IMG/VR virus record: IMGVR_UViG_3300024520_000318
Location: 1-32,332 of that record
Length of the DNA: 32,332 nt
Reading direction: 5' to 3' (one strand)
Origin: a virus
In this document: positions 22,896 through 30,896 of the stretch, one piece after another
Layout: each line of letters begins with the position of its first letter
Numbering within the stretch: position 1 is the first letter of the stretch
Program-made: the position numbers and the translations under genes
The notes under the pieces: generated by a model
Seen by the model: only the letters and a program-made list of their open reading frames with translations
What the model was told of the DNA's origin: nothing
Databases searched by the model: none

Positions 22896-23288
22896 ACCAA
22901 GCCCGATCGCGTCGATCGTGTTGTGGTTTTTTATGGACACCACCGCCAGAATTTCCTCTTTCGTTAGCTCGTTAAAAATTCGGTTTCCGTGGATGTTTTT
23001 GGGTACTTGCCCCTTCCATTCCGCCGGTGAAACCCCCCGCGCTTGCACCGCTAGCGCCTTGATCTTGCTCACCACCGCGAGTAAATCCCCCACGTCTTTG
23101 TGTTGTTTCCGTTTCGTCGGATACAAAACCGGCGATTCAATCACTAGACGCACCGCCCCCACGCGGTCAACCACGCGGAAAACTTCGGGGTTTTTTAAGT
23201 CGTCGGCGAATAAAAGACGCCCGCCGCCCCACAACGCGATCGCGCTTTTATGCACGCCGGGATCTATGGTGACTAAGTCTATTTCCAC
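22848..23288 (-). CDS. RuvC-like Holliday junction resolvase
   Basis: A 146-residue protein with an RNase H-like fold, expected to cut four-way junctions made during replication and recombination, and so resolve branched DNA before packaging. Acidic residues: TIDPGVHKS near the N terminus (Asp), VIESP (Glu) in the middle, and NHNTIDAIGLGLW near the C terminus (Asp), the order seen in RuvC-type resolvases. GTG 23288 with AGAGG nine bases upstream is the likely start; a longer in-frame ATG at 23336 lies inside the upstream gene. It is the last gene of the leftward replication operon and overlaps the preceding methyltransferase stop by ten bases. The end overlaps the convergent holin candidate. 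The catalytic site is inferred from motif spacing. Confidence 0.8.
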   Translation of the reverse strand: MEIDLVTIDPGVHKSAIALWGGGRLLFADDLKNPEVFRVVDRVGAVRLVIESPVLYPTKRKQHKDVGDLLAVVSKIKALAVQARGVSPAEWKGQVPKNIHGNRIFNELTKEEILAVVSIKNHNTIDAIGLGLWVLGRLGRGGRRGR

Positions 23289-23824
23289 GAAACAACCTCT
23301 AATTCTGTGGGTCCATTGTGGAGCGCATCCCACCAAAAAAAGCCGTATGCTGAAGAGTCTGTTTTTCCGCCGGTGAAGCTAGGACGTTCAGACAAAACGA
23401 AAACCTTCCGGCACGGGTTAGCTTTCCAAAACCCCGCGCGGCGTTTGCTTTCTAAAAATCCCAACCGCAGCAAAAAACAAACGTGTTGATCGGTGCATTT
23501 TAGCGCGTGTTCTACATGAGCCTGGGCGTTGAAATAGGGGGGGTTTCCAACTATCCAATCCGGGGCGTTAGGGGGTAATACGCCCAGAAAATTGCACACG
23601 GCGGAACCCACCATTTTTAAGGCCGGCGCCGCCGGGTTTAAATCGATCGCTACAACCTGATCACTTTTACGGACCAACGCGCAAACGAACGCTCCGCCAC
23701 CGGCGGACGGCTCTAAAACTAGATCGTTTGGTTGTATCGGTAGCAAATCCACTAGAAACGACGCGAGTTCAAACGGCGTATAATACGCGTCTAAAAGGAT
23801 CGGCGGTTTGTTCAACGTTCCCAC
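23279..23824 (-). CDS. DNA adenine N6-methyltransferase, gamma-class order
   Basis: A 181-residue SAM-dependent methyltransferase. The N-terminal YYTPFELASFLVDLLP is the motif X region, followed by motif I LEPSAGGGAFV (SAM binding) and motif IV NPPYFN (catalytic, amino-methylation). Motif order X-I-IV is that of TaqI-like gamma-class enzymes. The small size and lack of a clear target domain suggest a solitary phage methylase that protects the genome. The start is GTG 23824, with GGGGGG about nine bases upstream; an ATG at 23875 would overlap polymerase by 64 bases and adds an Arg-rich tail. The target sequence cannot be read from the protein. GATC is very frequent in this window, but NPPY enzymes need not be Dam-like. 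Confidence 0.85.
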   Translation of the reverse strand: MGTLNKPPILLDAYYTPFELASFLVDLLPIQPNDLVLEPSAGGGAFVCALVRKSDQVVAIDLNPAAPALKMVGSAVCNFLGVLPPNAPDWIVGNPPYFNAQAHVEHALKCTDQHVCFLLRLGFLESKRRAGFWKANPCRKVFVLSERPSFTGGKTDSSAYGFFWWDALHNGPTELEVVSWK

Positions 23825-25551
23825 GGTAGCAACCCCCCGCCGGCGTCGTAAACCGGCCCTGCTTTTTTGCTCCAAACACGCGATAAATACGCGGAAGCGC
23901 CGATCTTAACATCGGGGATCCATTCGGTCATAGTGTCGATCATGACCCGGCTTAGTTCCTGGGCGGCTCCGGCGGCTTTTTCTTCGGGCGCCTCGATTAT
24001 TATTTCGTCGTGTAAAAACGCGACGGGGCGCGAGCCGTATAGGGGGCTTTTTTTGTCGGTGTAGCAAGCGCGCGACACGTTGAAAAGCGCGTGGAGCGCG
24101 CCATCGGCGGTCAACCCTTGAAACAGCGTGTTAGCGGCCTGGGTGTAGGTGCACCCGCCGCGCACCCGCCCGGATTTAAATTGGGTAATTTCGCACGGTC
24201 CCCACGTTGTTTTGTTTGAGATATGCGCAAAGTATTTTGCCATTTCCGGCCACGTTTTCAGCCACGCCGCGCGGATCTCTTTGGCGTCATCGTTGGAAAC
24301 CTCTAAACCATACCCCCGCGCGTAATCCCGAAACACGCCGGCGCTTAGCCCGCCGGGGAACCCGTAATTCGCGACCTTGCTAAACTGCCGGTACGCTGGC
24401 GGGTCTTCCGGGTTCAACCGCGCGGCAACCTCTAGATGCAGATCGCGCCCCTCGTTTACGGCGTCGGCTATCGCGGATGTCTTGAACATCCAAAGGTGGA
24501 TCTGGCCTAATGCAACTAACTCGATTTGATCGTAGTCGCATAGAGCGTAAACGAAGCCCGGGCGGGGTTCGAAAACCTCGCGGAAACCACCACCGCGCGG
24601 GGGGTTTTGCATGTTTGGTTTCCGGCAAGATGTCCGCCCCGTCTTAACCAAAACGTTGTATTGAGGGTGAACCGTCGCCCCGCCCTGTAAAATTGGGGCG
24701 TAGGTGGTGGCTAGTTTATCCGCAAAACGACTATCGGCGTAGGCGACTAGCGCCGGGTTGCCTGAATTTTTGAGGGTTTCCCCGTCGGTTTTGGTGGCGC
24801 CTTTATCGGTCCTGGGCGGGGTTCCGTCGTAGGCGCCTAGCACGATTTCCCGAAGTTTTTTAACGTTGCGGGTTCCGTTATCCCGCAAAATGCCTAGCCC
24901 CCGCGCCAATTCCCGGCCTTTTTCAACATCCACCGCCACCGCCGCCAACCAATCCGCCGCGCGTTGGGGGTTGATCCGCATCCCGTAGATACTGATCAGG
25001 TGAAGCGCCCAGGCGGCGCAATTTCGGGCGGCGGTCCTTTCTATCGGGTAGTTTTGTTTCTTAAACACCGCGCGGGTGTAAACGACGTCGTTTAGCGCGT
25101 ATTCCCGGGCGTCCGTAGGCCAGTCCCCCGGATCTATTCCGTCCAATTCGGCGTAACGAAGCCGCCAAATATCCTCACCTTGTTTGCCCGACATATCCGT
25201 TTTAAGGTATTTTTTGACCAACGCGGCAAGCGAAAACCGCCGCCGGTCAAGATCCCCCGCTTCAATAGCGATCAATTTTTCCGTCGTCATAGTGTCCGCG
25301 ATCCGCCCGTCGGCGTATGCCTGGAAAATTTCGGGGATTAATTCGGGGAATTCCGCCGCCAAACACCCGAAATCGTAGGCGGGATTATGCCCAATGATTA
25401 GATCCTGACTTCTAAATAGGTCCACGAACGCCGGCAAGCCCCGCCGGCCTAACAAAATGGGCCGGGTATCATCTACCGCGTAGCAAACCGACACCACGCG
25501 CGGCGCCAACCGGCGCCCTATTTTATACGTTTCTAAGTCAAAAAAGAGCAC
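23812..25551 (-). CDS. polA-like: DNA polymerase, family A, with 3'-5' exonuclease
   Basis: A 579-residue replicative polymerase. Exonuclease: FDLET (Exo I, D and E at the N terminus), HNPAYDF (Exo II) and YALNDVVYT (Exo III). Polymerase: TGRTSCRKPNMQN, motif A CDYDQIELV, motif B (O-helix) RQFSKVANYG, and motif C FLHDEIII. Motif B aligns R, K and Tyr with E. coli R754, K758 and F762, so the 762-equivalent is Tyr, as in T7 and many virulent aquatic phages. Motif A has Val where most have Arg after IEL, and the usual LIYG after motif B is FPGG. I chose GTG 25551, with GGGGGG upstream, because the longer frame to 25755 runs through the ssDNA-binding gene and has an Arg-rich, uncharacteristic start. 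No 5'-nuclease domain is present. Confidence 0.93.
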   Translation of the reverse strand: MLFFDLETYKIGRRLAPRVVSVCYAVDDTRPILLGRRGLPAFVDLFRSQDLIIGHNPAYDFGCLAAEFPELIPEIFQAYADGRIADTMTTEKLIAIEAGDLDRRRFSLAALVKKYLKTDMSGKQGEDIWRLRYAELDGIDPGDWPTDAREYALNDVVYTRAVFKKQNYPIERTAARNCAAWALHLISIYGMRINPQRAADWLAAVAVDVEKGRELARGLGILRDNGTRNVKKLREIVLGAYDGTPPRTDKGATKTDGETLKNSGNPALVAYADSRFADKLATTYAPILQGGATVHPQYNVLVKTGRTSCRKPNMQNPPRGGGFREVFEPRPGFVYALCDYDQIELVALGQIHLWMFKTSAIADAVNEGRDLHLEVAARLNPEDPPAYRQFSKVANYGFPGGLSAGVFRDYARGYGLEVSNDDAKEIRAAWLKTWPEMAKYFAHISNKTTWGPCEITQFKSGRVRGGCTYTQAANTLFQGLTADGALHALFNVSRACYTDKKSPLYGSRPVAFLHDEIIIEAPEEKAAGAAQELSRVMIDTMTEWIPDVKIGASAYLSRVWSKKAGPVYDAGGGLLPWER

Positions 25552-25601
25552 CTGACCCCCCAAAGACCGGGGCGGGGGCGACCCACCCCGGCGGAAAAAA
25601 G

Positions 25602-26150
25602 TTATTCGGTTGCGGCGTACCCGATTTTCGTGAAATCGTGCCCTTGATTCGTTTTGATCGTCGTTGCGGTGATCTTTAATTGCGCACCTTTTAGGGGCTG
25701 TTCCGTCCATTCGGAAACGTCGAACGCTTCGGAAGTTTCGCCCAGGTGAAAACACGCTTTTTCAGTGAATTCAATCCATTTAGCGGCGGAAATTTCCGCC
25801 GCTTGGGCGGGGGTGATTTTACCGGCGGCACACAAAAACGCTTTCATGTATTGATCCCACTTGCTCCACGCTAATTTGATGCAAATAGTAGCGGTTTCGC
25901 CGGCTTGCGTTGATGAAACTTGTTCACCGCGTCCGTTCGTCCACGTCCCTTTATCAACCAAAACCTCTAAAACGTTAGTTTCAATGAAGATCATTTTTTG
26001 GCCGATCGTGTTCGGGTGGGTTGAATCAACTAGTTTTACGTCCGTAACTTCGGCGAGGTAATCCCCGTCAAAGTAGTATTTGGTTTCGTTGCGGGCTATT
26101 TCCGCGTCACCGATGGTAAGAAACGGGCTTTTTGATATGTCTAGGTTCAT
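25602..26150 (-). CDS. Probable phage ssDNA-binding protein
   Basis: A 182-residue, mildly acidic protein between the helicase and polymerase genes. The N-terminal strand region (YYFDGDYLAEVTDVKLVDS and GQKMIFIETNVLEVL), with Gly, Lys and aromatic residues, and the later PLKGAQLKITATTIKTNQGHDFTKIGY fit OB-fold-like phage ssDNA-binding or DUF669/DUF2815-type proteins that coat ssDNA at the fork. The ATG is preceded by AAAGGACAG and a run of A residues, the same leader type as in the antisense cassette. No acidic tail of the E. coli SSB kind is present. Function is inferred from place and general resemblance. Confidence 0.6.
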   Translation of the reverse strand: MNLDISKSPFLTIGDAEIARNETKYYFDGDYLAEVTDVKLVDSTHPNTIGQKMIFIETNVLEVLVDKGTWTNGRGEQVSSTQAGETATICIKLAWSKWDQYMKAFLCAAGKITPAQAAEISAAKWIEFTEKACFHLGETSEAFDVSEWTEQPLKGAQLKITATTIKTNQGHDFTKIGYAATE

Positions 26151-26154
26151 TTTT

Positions 26155-27825
26155 TTACTGTCCTTTTCTGGTTTTGGGGCTATCCCCGGTGGTTAAAAAC
26201 GTGGCTACGTTAAGTTTTTGAGGCGTCCCCTGGGTTTGTTCGATGTATTCCGCGTGGGTTTTGGCGCGCTTCACCGCGTCCCCGAAATCGAAAAATTCCC
26301 ACCACGCCGCGTCCCCCGTGAATCCCGCGCGGTGGTTTCTTCCGATCAGTTGTTCCCACGTTGCGCCGTTTGCGGGGGGTTCTATCACGAAACACCGGCT
26401 AAACGCCTGGAGGTTTCGCCCCTTCCCGTGGACCGCTATAGAAGCCGCGCGGGTTTTGTCGGGGGTGGGTGGTAGCGATCCGGCGCCGTGGGTTTCTAAT
26501 CCCACGCTGGCGAGGGCTAACTCTACAGCGCGGGACGAATACCAAACGATCGCCGGATCGGTCAGATCATATATCCAATCGATCACAAATTGTATTTTTT
26601 CGGTGCAAATCCAGACCGGGGACGGTTGCGGGTTCGCGCGGTGTTTTATTTCGTCCCATAGACGCACCGCGCGGCGTAGTTCATCGTTCCCGCCGCCCTT
26701 CCGGCTCCAATCCATTACCAGTTTAGGGCTATCCCGCCCTTCCCTGGGCGAATACCTCAAAATTTTACTGACACGGCGGTTTAAATCCCGGCGCACTTCT
26801 AACCATTCGAGATCTTCACCGCCCGGTCCCCAGTCCCACCGGTAAAAAAATCCGGTGGATAGGTTTTTAAATGCGCGGCTTTTCGTGGAAGCGTCGGCGA
26901 GGGGTTCACCGTCGGGGGTTTCCCATTTGTCGCGTAGGGTCTTTAAAGCCCGTGACACCGCGTCAGAGTGGGGCGGGCGGTGTTTTATGAGGTAAAGGGA
27001 GGCGTCGCACGAACCCCGCCGGGTGGACACCACGCCGGGGGTTGTGGTGAGCCGCTCCCGAAACGCGCGGCGGATCGTTTCACGGTTGGCCGGCGTTAAT
27101 TTGTGTTGGCTGGACCACCGGACCAAATAGGCCAAACGGTTTAGATCGCTCTGGTTTGGCTCCCCGTCCGGGTCGATACACGCCGCCCACCGCTCTAATT
27201 CGTAACGGTTTAGGGGGATCGGGGTCCGTTCCCGTAGAGCTAACTCTAAAAGGTGGGCGTAATCGAGTAGACTTTTAGACGTTATGGTCCCCGATAGGGC
27301 TACAAAACTGCACCGGTTGTTATGGAAGTAGCGCAAAAATCGACGCGTGCGGGCGGCGGTTTTATGTCTCAAATAATGGGCTTCGTCGGCGATGATTAGA
27401 TCGGGTTTGATCCGATCTAAAATGTCCGTTTGAGTGGATAAAATCCCATATGAAAGCACCCGGGGCGGGGTAAAGCGGAAAAATTCCGCCCAGGTTTCCG
27501 CCTCGTTTTCCATTTGTTGGACCAATGCGGGTGGGACTATTATCAACGGGTTTTTCGCGTTGGCGGCGCCGGCGGCGAGCAACGCAACCAACGTTTTTCC
27601 TGAACCAACGTTCATTGAACAAAACGCACCGCCGAAAAGGCTAATCGTTTCCAGCGCCGCGCCCTGGATAGGCCGAAGAACCCCGCCGGTGGATAACTCG
27701 CGCGTCCATTTTTCGGCAAGTTCCGGCGAGCCGCTCGAAACCACGCGGGGAAGAGCTAGTATCCGTTCCAAATCCGACGGAATAGCGCGCCGGGGAAGGT
27801 TGGCTAAATGTTGATCAAGGTCCAT
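26155..27825 (-). CDS. SF2 DEAH-type helicase (replication)
   Basis: A 556-residue protein with an SF2 motor. Motifs: a Q-like LRPIQ at about 50-54, Walker A NVGSGKT (72-78), motif Ia IVPP, Walker B DEAH (147-150), motif III ALSGT (176-180) and motif VI QLIGRNHRAGF near residue 500. The separation between the two RecA-like halves is filled by an Arg/Trp-rich insert (about 230-400). The arrangement is close to the SNF2/Rad54-like phage helicases that unwind or remodel branched DNA. It starts 11 bases inside the upstream methylase gene and ends four bases before the ssDNA-binding protein gene, so it belongs to the same operon. Its partner roles (origin melting, fork reversal) cannot be told from sequence. 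Confidence 0.88.
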   Translation of the reverse strand: MDLDQHLANLPRRAIPSDLERILALPRVVSSGSPELAEKWTRELSTGGVLRPIQGAALETISLFGGAFCSMNVGSGKTLVALLAAGAANAKNPLIIVPPALVQQMENEAETWAEFFRFTPPRVLSYGILSTQTDILDRIKPDLIIADEAHYLRHKTAARTRRFLRYFHNNRCSFVALSGTITSKSLLDYAHLLELALRERTPIPLNRYELERWAACIDPDGEPNQSDLNRLAYLVRWSSQHKLTPANRETIRRAFRERLTTTPGVVSTRRGSCDASLYLIKHRPPHSDAVSRALKTLRDKWETPDGEPLADASTKSRAFKNLSTGFFYRWDWGPGGEDLEWLEVRRDLNRRVSKILRYSPREGRDSPKLVMDWSRKGGGNDELRRAVRLWDEIKHRANPQPSPVWICTEKIQFVIDWIYDLTDPAIVWYSSRAVELALASVGLETHGAGSLPPTPDKTRAASIAVHGKGRNLQAFSRCFVIEPPANGATWEQLIGRNHRAGFTGDAAWWEFFDFGDAVKRAKTHAEYIEQTQGTPQKLNVATFLTTGDSPKTRKGQ

Positions 27826-28429
27826 TTAAAACCGCCCCCCATTGCCTCGCCATAGCGCGGGCAATTCCTTCGTATGTTTTGCTCCTTTCTTTCCAACGTT
27901 CCGGGCTTGGGCCGAGCCTATTTTGTCCGGAATCCGTTTGATTACTCCATCGGTTTTTTCCGTTCACTATTCGCGGCGGGGCGTATTTAGTCCCTACCAA
28001 AACCGGAAGGTTTTTTAGCCAAAGGCCCGTTTTTTTGCTCGCGTCGTCCCCGAAATCGTACGGTTGTATGTATTGATCGGCTTTTCGTATGCGGGTGGAT
28101 ATACAACCCACGGGATTTTCGATCGCTATGTAGGGGACCGGCGCCGACATTAACCGCCGCACGAATTTAAGGGCTTTTTCTGTTTTTTCCGCCCGTCCAG
28201 GTACTCGTTTATTCCAATGAAGGCCGGAACTACATAAATAAGTGCAGGGCGGGTGGGCGATCATGAGATCCCAACCGTCTGCCATTACCTCTAAAATATC
28301 ACCCTTGATATGGTAGGGGCTTCCGATATCGCTCCCCTGTAAATCGCAGGAATACGCGGAAAAGCCTAGTTTCCTGAATTCGGACATAACGGCGCCCGAC
28401 GATTCGCAGCCGATTAAAACCCGCCTCAT
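27815..28429 (-). CDS. Cytosine DNA methyltransferase-like protein (phage type)
   Basis: A 204-residue protein. The start MRRVLIGCESSGAVMSEFRKLG gives the SAM-binding glycine-rich motif I, HPPCTYLCSSG holds the PPC of motif IV (catalytic Cys), and IENPVGCIST holds ENP in the place of the ENV motif of C5-cytosine methyltransferases. The later QPYDFGD ... KKTGLWLKNLP is typical of the common short phage dcm-like family. It lacks a large target recognition region, so its site is unknown, and some family members have not been shown to methylate. The start is ATG 28429, one base inside the upstream stop (TAATG) with GAGGGGG before it; a longer ATG at 28480 is rejected. It partners the adenine methyltransferase in possible self-protection. 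Confidence 0.82.
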   Translation of the reverse strand: MRRVLIGCESSGAVMSEFRKLGFSAYSCDLQGSDIGSPYHIKGDILEVMADGWDLMIAHPPCTYLCSSGLHWNKRVPGRAEKTEKALKFVRRLMSAPVPYIAIENPVGCISTRIRKADQYIQPYDFGDDASKKTGLWLKNLPVLVGTKYAPPRIVNGKNRWSNQTDSGQNRLGPSPERWKERSKTYEGIARAMARQWGAVLNGP

Positions 28430-28623
28430 TAGATCCCCCTCATATTTAGCCAACGCAACCCCGCGCGGGTGATTTTCCACCCCTCGCGGCGGTTACCCTC
28501 TACGAAGCCCTTTTTTTGTAGCCGCTCCAATGATGACCGGGGCAAGCGCGCGCGGCGCCCGCTTTGCAAATTTTGCATAATCGTCGTTTGGATCGGCGTT
28601 AGTTTTTTCCGCTTCCACGTCAT
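28429..28623 (-). CDS. Small winged-helix-like DNA-binding protein, 64 residues
   Basis: A short, very basic protein with a pattern of winged helix-turn-helix domains: PIQTTIMQNLQSG, then RSSLERLQKKGFVEGNRREGWKITRAGLRWL, where the helix and the wing (GW-K-I-T-x-A-G) match the MarR/PadR-like end segment. It starts with a four-base ATGA overlap and its stop shares one base with the methylase start. A role in regulating the operon or in DNA binding at the fork is likely but unproven. Confidence 0.7.
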   Translation of the reverse strand: MTWKRKKLTPIQTTIMQNLQSGRRARLPRSSLERLQKKGFVEGNRREGWKITRAGLRWLNMRGI

Positions 28624-28916
28624 TTACGCGCCCGCATTTTGCCGATCTTTTCGATAGACGCCGCCGCGTCGGGTAGCGCCGCAAGCCCGCGAGTCAACAC
28701 CACCGCCCGATCTAACATATCGACCAAAAACGCGTGACCCGTGGCGGCGTGTATATCGTCCGGTGGGACGACTCGAAATTCCCCGGCTAACCGTTCGAAT
28801 TCCCGCGCGAGGGCGTTTATATCGAGCGTATCCGGGTAGCCGTCACCCCGGCAACCCTTCCCGATACGCGCAAAAACGCGCTCTAACGTAATGTTTTGGT
28901 GTCGTGTATAGGTCAT
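28620..28916 (-). CDS. Hypothetical protein, 98 residues
   Basis: Not recognised. Residues 28-45 (DTLDINALAREFERLAGEF) and 58-90 (ATGHAFLVDMLDRAVVLTRGLAALPDAAASI) look helical and amphipathic; the N terminus is basic with a Cys and several Gly. The C terminus ends in KMRARK. It overlaps the membrane peptide upstream by four bases and the winged-helix gene downstream by four bases, so it is part of the leftward operon. A helper for a DNA-binding complex is possible; nothing supports a catalytic role. Confidence 0.6.
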   Translation of the reverse strand: MTYTRHQNITLERVFARIGKGCRGDGYPDTLDINALAREFERLAGEFRVVPPDDIHAATGHAFLVDMLDRAVVLTRGLAALPDAAASIEKIGKMRARK

Positions 28917-29017
28917 AGCGCCGCCTGGATGCGTCCGTGGACCACGAAAAAAAGATAAACATAGACCATGATCGCCACACTAATCCCATAGAACCAAACC
29001 TTTGCACGGTTCGACAT
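28913..29017 (-). CDS. Hidden 34-residue single-pass membrane peptide
   Basis: The frame opens at ATG 29017 with AGGGGG about nine bases upstream and ends at TGA 28915-28913, in a four-base ATGA overlap with the next gene. Residues about 7-27 (VWFYGISVAIMVYVYLFFVV) form one clear transmembrane helix with a short basic N terminus and a C-terminal HGRIQAAL. It is too short for most gene finders. Coupling to its neighbour and the strong ribosome binding site support it. Small membrane peptides in early operons are often inhibitors of host functions or superinfection-exclusion factors; that is inference. Confidence 0.6.
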   Translation of the reverse strand: MSNRAKVWFYGISVAIMVYVYLFFVVHGRIQAAL

Positions 29018-29030
29018 AATGACCCCCTAG

Positions 29031-29046
29031 CCCCGCCGAAGCGGGG
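29031..29046 (-). other. GC-rich intergenic hairpin
   Basis: CCCCGC-CGAA-GCGGGG (plus strand) gives a perfect six-base-pair stem with a tetraloop, lying between the nuclease gene stop and the membrane-peptide ribosome binding site. On the minus strand no T-run follows, so it is an RNA-processing, pausing or protective hairpin rather than a clear terminator. Confidence 0.5.
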
Positions 29047-29054
29047 GGAAAATT

Positions 29055-30116
29055 TTAGCGTCTACCGTAAACGATTAAAGCGCCGGCCTTTTCAAAAAGG
29101 GGCAACACCCGGGACGCGAGGGGGTCCAGCGCGCTCATTGTAATCAACCCTACCGGGGGATCTTGATGCCACGCGGCGGCGATAACGCCCGTGAGCAATT
29201 TCGGGCCTTTTCCGTGGTCAAGATCTAGAATATAGAACGGTTTTTGTTCCCGGGCTTCAAGGGCTGCAATATACGGGGCTAGAAAAACGCTCAGGTGGAA
29301 AGCGTGGGCGGGCGTGCGGGAAAAATGCGCGTCAACCATAACAACCAAACGGTTACCAATCGCCGGGGCGCCCTTCGTGAGGTTTTTGATCCTAGTTTCC
29401 TCTTCCGTCGCGGGCGCTTTTTTGCCCGCCTGGATTTTATAGGCGGCAATTTGTGGCGCGTAGTCCGGCGGATGTCCATTGGTTTTATGGTCAAAGACGG
29501 GGGCTTTTTTGCCGGTCTTTTTCTCATATGCCGCCCGATCGGCTTCGGCGCCGGTTAGGGGTTCCGGTTCTTCGGTGTAGCCGTTAGCGTCGGGGGATGT
29601 GAACCAGCAACCGTCAAGCGTCAAGCCGGAAAACTCAACTAAGCGGTTCCAACGAAGGGTAGTTATTTTCTTCGGGGCGATTTCGCCGGCAAACCACGCG
29701 CGGATCGTATCTTCCGCGATCCCGCCGTCGGCGGCTTCCACCTTTTTAGCGAGTTCCGACGCGAGGGCTTTAAGGGTGTCCACGGTGCAACCATTCGATC
29801 GTTGCGCCTGAAATTCTGGCGCGGCGGGGGCGGGCGTGGGCGTGGGCGCTTTTTCTACGATAGCTGCCACCGTTTGCCCGGATATCTCTACGCCGGCGGC
29901 TTTCAAAACGTCCGGCCAGCTGGTTTCCGCGACCCCCTGACGGATCAAAAAGTCCTTAACGGTTTGGGCGGGGACCGCACCGCCAAAAAGATCAACCATT
30001 TCCGCTAATTTTTTGGAGGTTTCGGCTTCCAGGGTGGCAGTCTGATCCTCTTCCGGCGCAACGTCCGGGGGTAAAATGCCGAAGATGTCTTGTATTTTTT
30101 TGGTTTTATTGTCCAT
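29055..30116 (-). other. Internal start giving the C-terminal 353 residues of the nuclease fusion
   Basis: In-frame ATG at 30116-30114 (Met261) is preceded by AGGA at 30130-30127 and a spacer ending in six A residues. This is the same leader design used at real starts at 26150, 4719 and 5147 (GGAC...AAAAAAATG). It would free the C-terminal part as a separate protein in the same frame. Sequence cannot tell whether ribosomes use it; the two halves (nuclease, then unrecognised domain) divide at that point. Confidence 0.5.
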
Positions 30117-30896
30117 TTTTTTGATTTCCTTTTTCGGTGCGGTGGCTTCCGCGCTCATATTGTTATCATGACTGGCAATATTATCAAGGGCTTTATTTGT
30201 CGCCGCCCGGTTTTGCGGGGAAAAGGGGCATTTCGGGGCGTGATAACATCCCCCATAGTCGCCGCACGCGGAAGGGTTTCCGGCGCACGATCCCCCGTCG
30301 GGGTCGGCTTTTTTCGGTGCCATTTCTTCCGCTATTTCCCCCATGTTTTCCCAATTTTTCTCAATAGTCGCCCAGGGCAATTTGCAGCCCACCACCATAG
30401 ACACCGGAAGCCCCCGCGTACGGTAATAGAGCAATTCCGCGTCTACCGTGGGGGGTTTTTCTTCGTGGTATGCGGCATATGCATAGGTGAGCAATTGGAC
30501 GTCGGTGTCAAGTTCCGCCCGGGTTTTCGCCCATTTGAAATCAGAGGTGGTTTTATGGTCCCCGACGTATGCCCGATCGGTCCCTAACATATCGATCCGA
30601 CATAAAATTTTTGAGTTTTCGGATAGTGGAAGGGTGATCGATTTTTCAATTTCAAGGCCGGCGGGGTCTGGTAGGTTGTGAAGACCGCACGCGGCGATCC
30701 GCCCCGCTTTCGTGTCGGGGGGTTGTATGCCGTCGGTTTGATATTTTTCTAATATATTGTGCACGTCCGTCCCTAATTTTGCCGACGGTTTAGAGGGGCT
30801 TTTATCCTGTAAGGGTCCGTATTCGTACCACCACGATCGCGCGCACCGTTTATATTTTCGGATTTGTGTAATTGATACTCGGATCTGCTCTTTCAT
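29055..30896 (-). CDS. PD-(D/E)XK nuclease (Cas4/RecB-like) with long C-terminal extension
   Basis: A 613-residue protein. Residues 1-225 are a RecB/Cas4-type nuclease: a Cys at 18 (KRC), LGTDVHNILEKYQ (41-53), the catalytic CRIDML (D102) and VGDHKT (D113, K115), then QLLTYAYA (134-141). Four C-terminal cysteines (204, 211, 217, 223), three of which with Cys18 could ligate a [4Fe-4S] cluster as in AddB and Cas4. These enzymes trim DNA ends during recombination or replication. The extension 261-613 has an Ala/Pro linker (about 350-365), a helical zinc-free region and a C-terminal alpha-beta domain (NRLVVMVDAHFS ... PFYILDLDHGKG ... GLITMSALDPLASRVLP) that I do not recognise. A strong internal start at residue 261 suggests a second product. 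Begins 47 bases inside the helicase gene. Confidence 0.82.
   Translation of the reverse strand: MKEQIRVSITQIRKYKRCARSWWYEYGPLQDKSPSKPSAKLGTDVHNILEKYQTDGIQPPDTKAGRIAACGLHNLPDPAGLEIEKSITLPLSENSKILCRIDMLGTDRAYVGDHKTTSDFKWAKTRAELDTDVQLLTYAYAAYHEEKPPTVDAELLYYRTRGLPVSMVVGCKLPWATIEKNWENMGEIAEEMAPKKADPDGGSCAGNPSACGDYGGCYHAPKCPFSPQNRAATNKALDNIASHDNNMSAEATAPKKEIKKMDNKTKKIQDIFGILPPDVAPEEDQTATLEAETSKKLAEMVDLFGGAVPAQTVKDFLIRQGVAETSWPDVLKAAGVEISGQTVAAIVEKAPTPTPAPAAPEFQAQRSNGCTVDTLKALASELAKKVEAADGGIAEDTIRAWFAGEIAPKKITTLRWNRLVEFSGLTLDGCWFTSPDANGYTEEPEPLTGAEADRAAYEKKTGKKAPVFDHKTNGHPPDYAPQIAAYKIQAGKKAPATEEETRIKNLTKGAPAIGNRLVVMVDAHFSRTPAHAFHLSVFLAPYIAALEAREQKPFYILDLDHGKGPKLLTGVIAAAWHQDPPVGLITMSALDPLASRVLPLFEKAGALIVYGRR

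Noticed and set aside
22904-22918. CGATCG-CGT-CGATCG palindrome as terminator between operons
   Set aside because: It lies in the resolvase coding region, and its nearest T-run is eight bases away; codon use (Ile-Asp-Ala-Ile) explains it.
455-23243. Cyanobacterial HIP1 octamer GCGATCGC as a host clue
   Set aside because: I saw it at 455, 7779, 16718 and 23236. That is only about four copies in 32 kb, explained by the general excess of CGATCG, and far below cyanobacterial density.
25552-25755. N-terminal extension of the polymerase
   Set aside because: It lies mostly over the ssDNA-binding gene, is Arg-rich, and the exonuclease domain starts right after GTG 25551.
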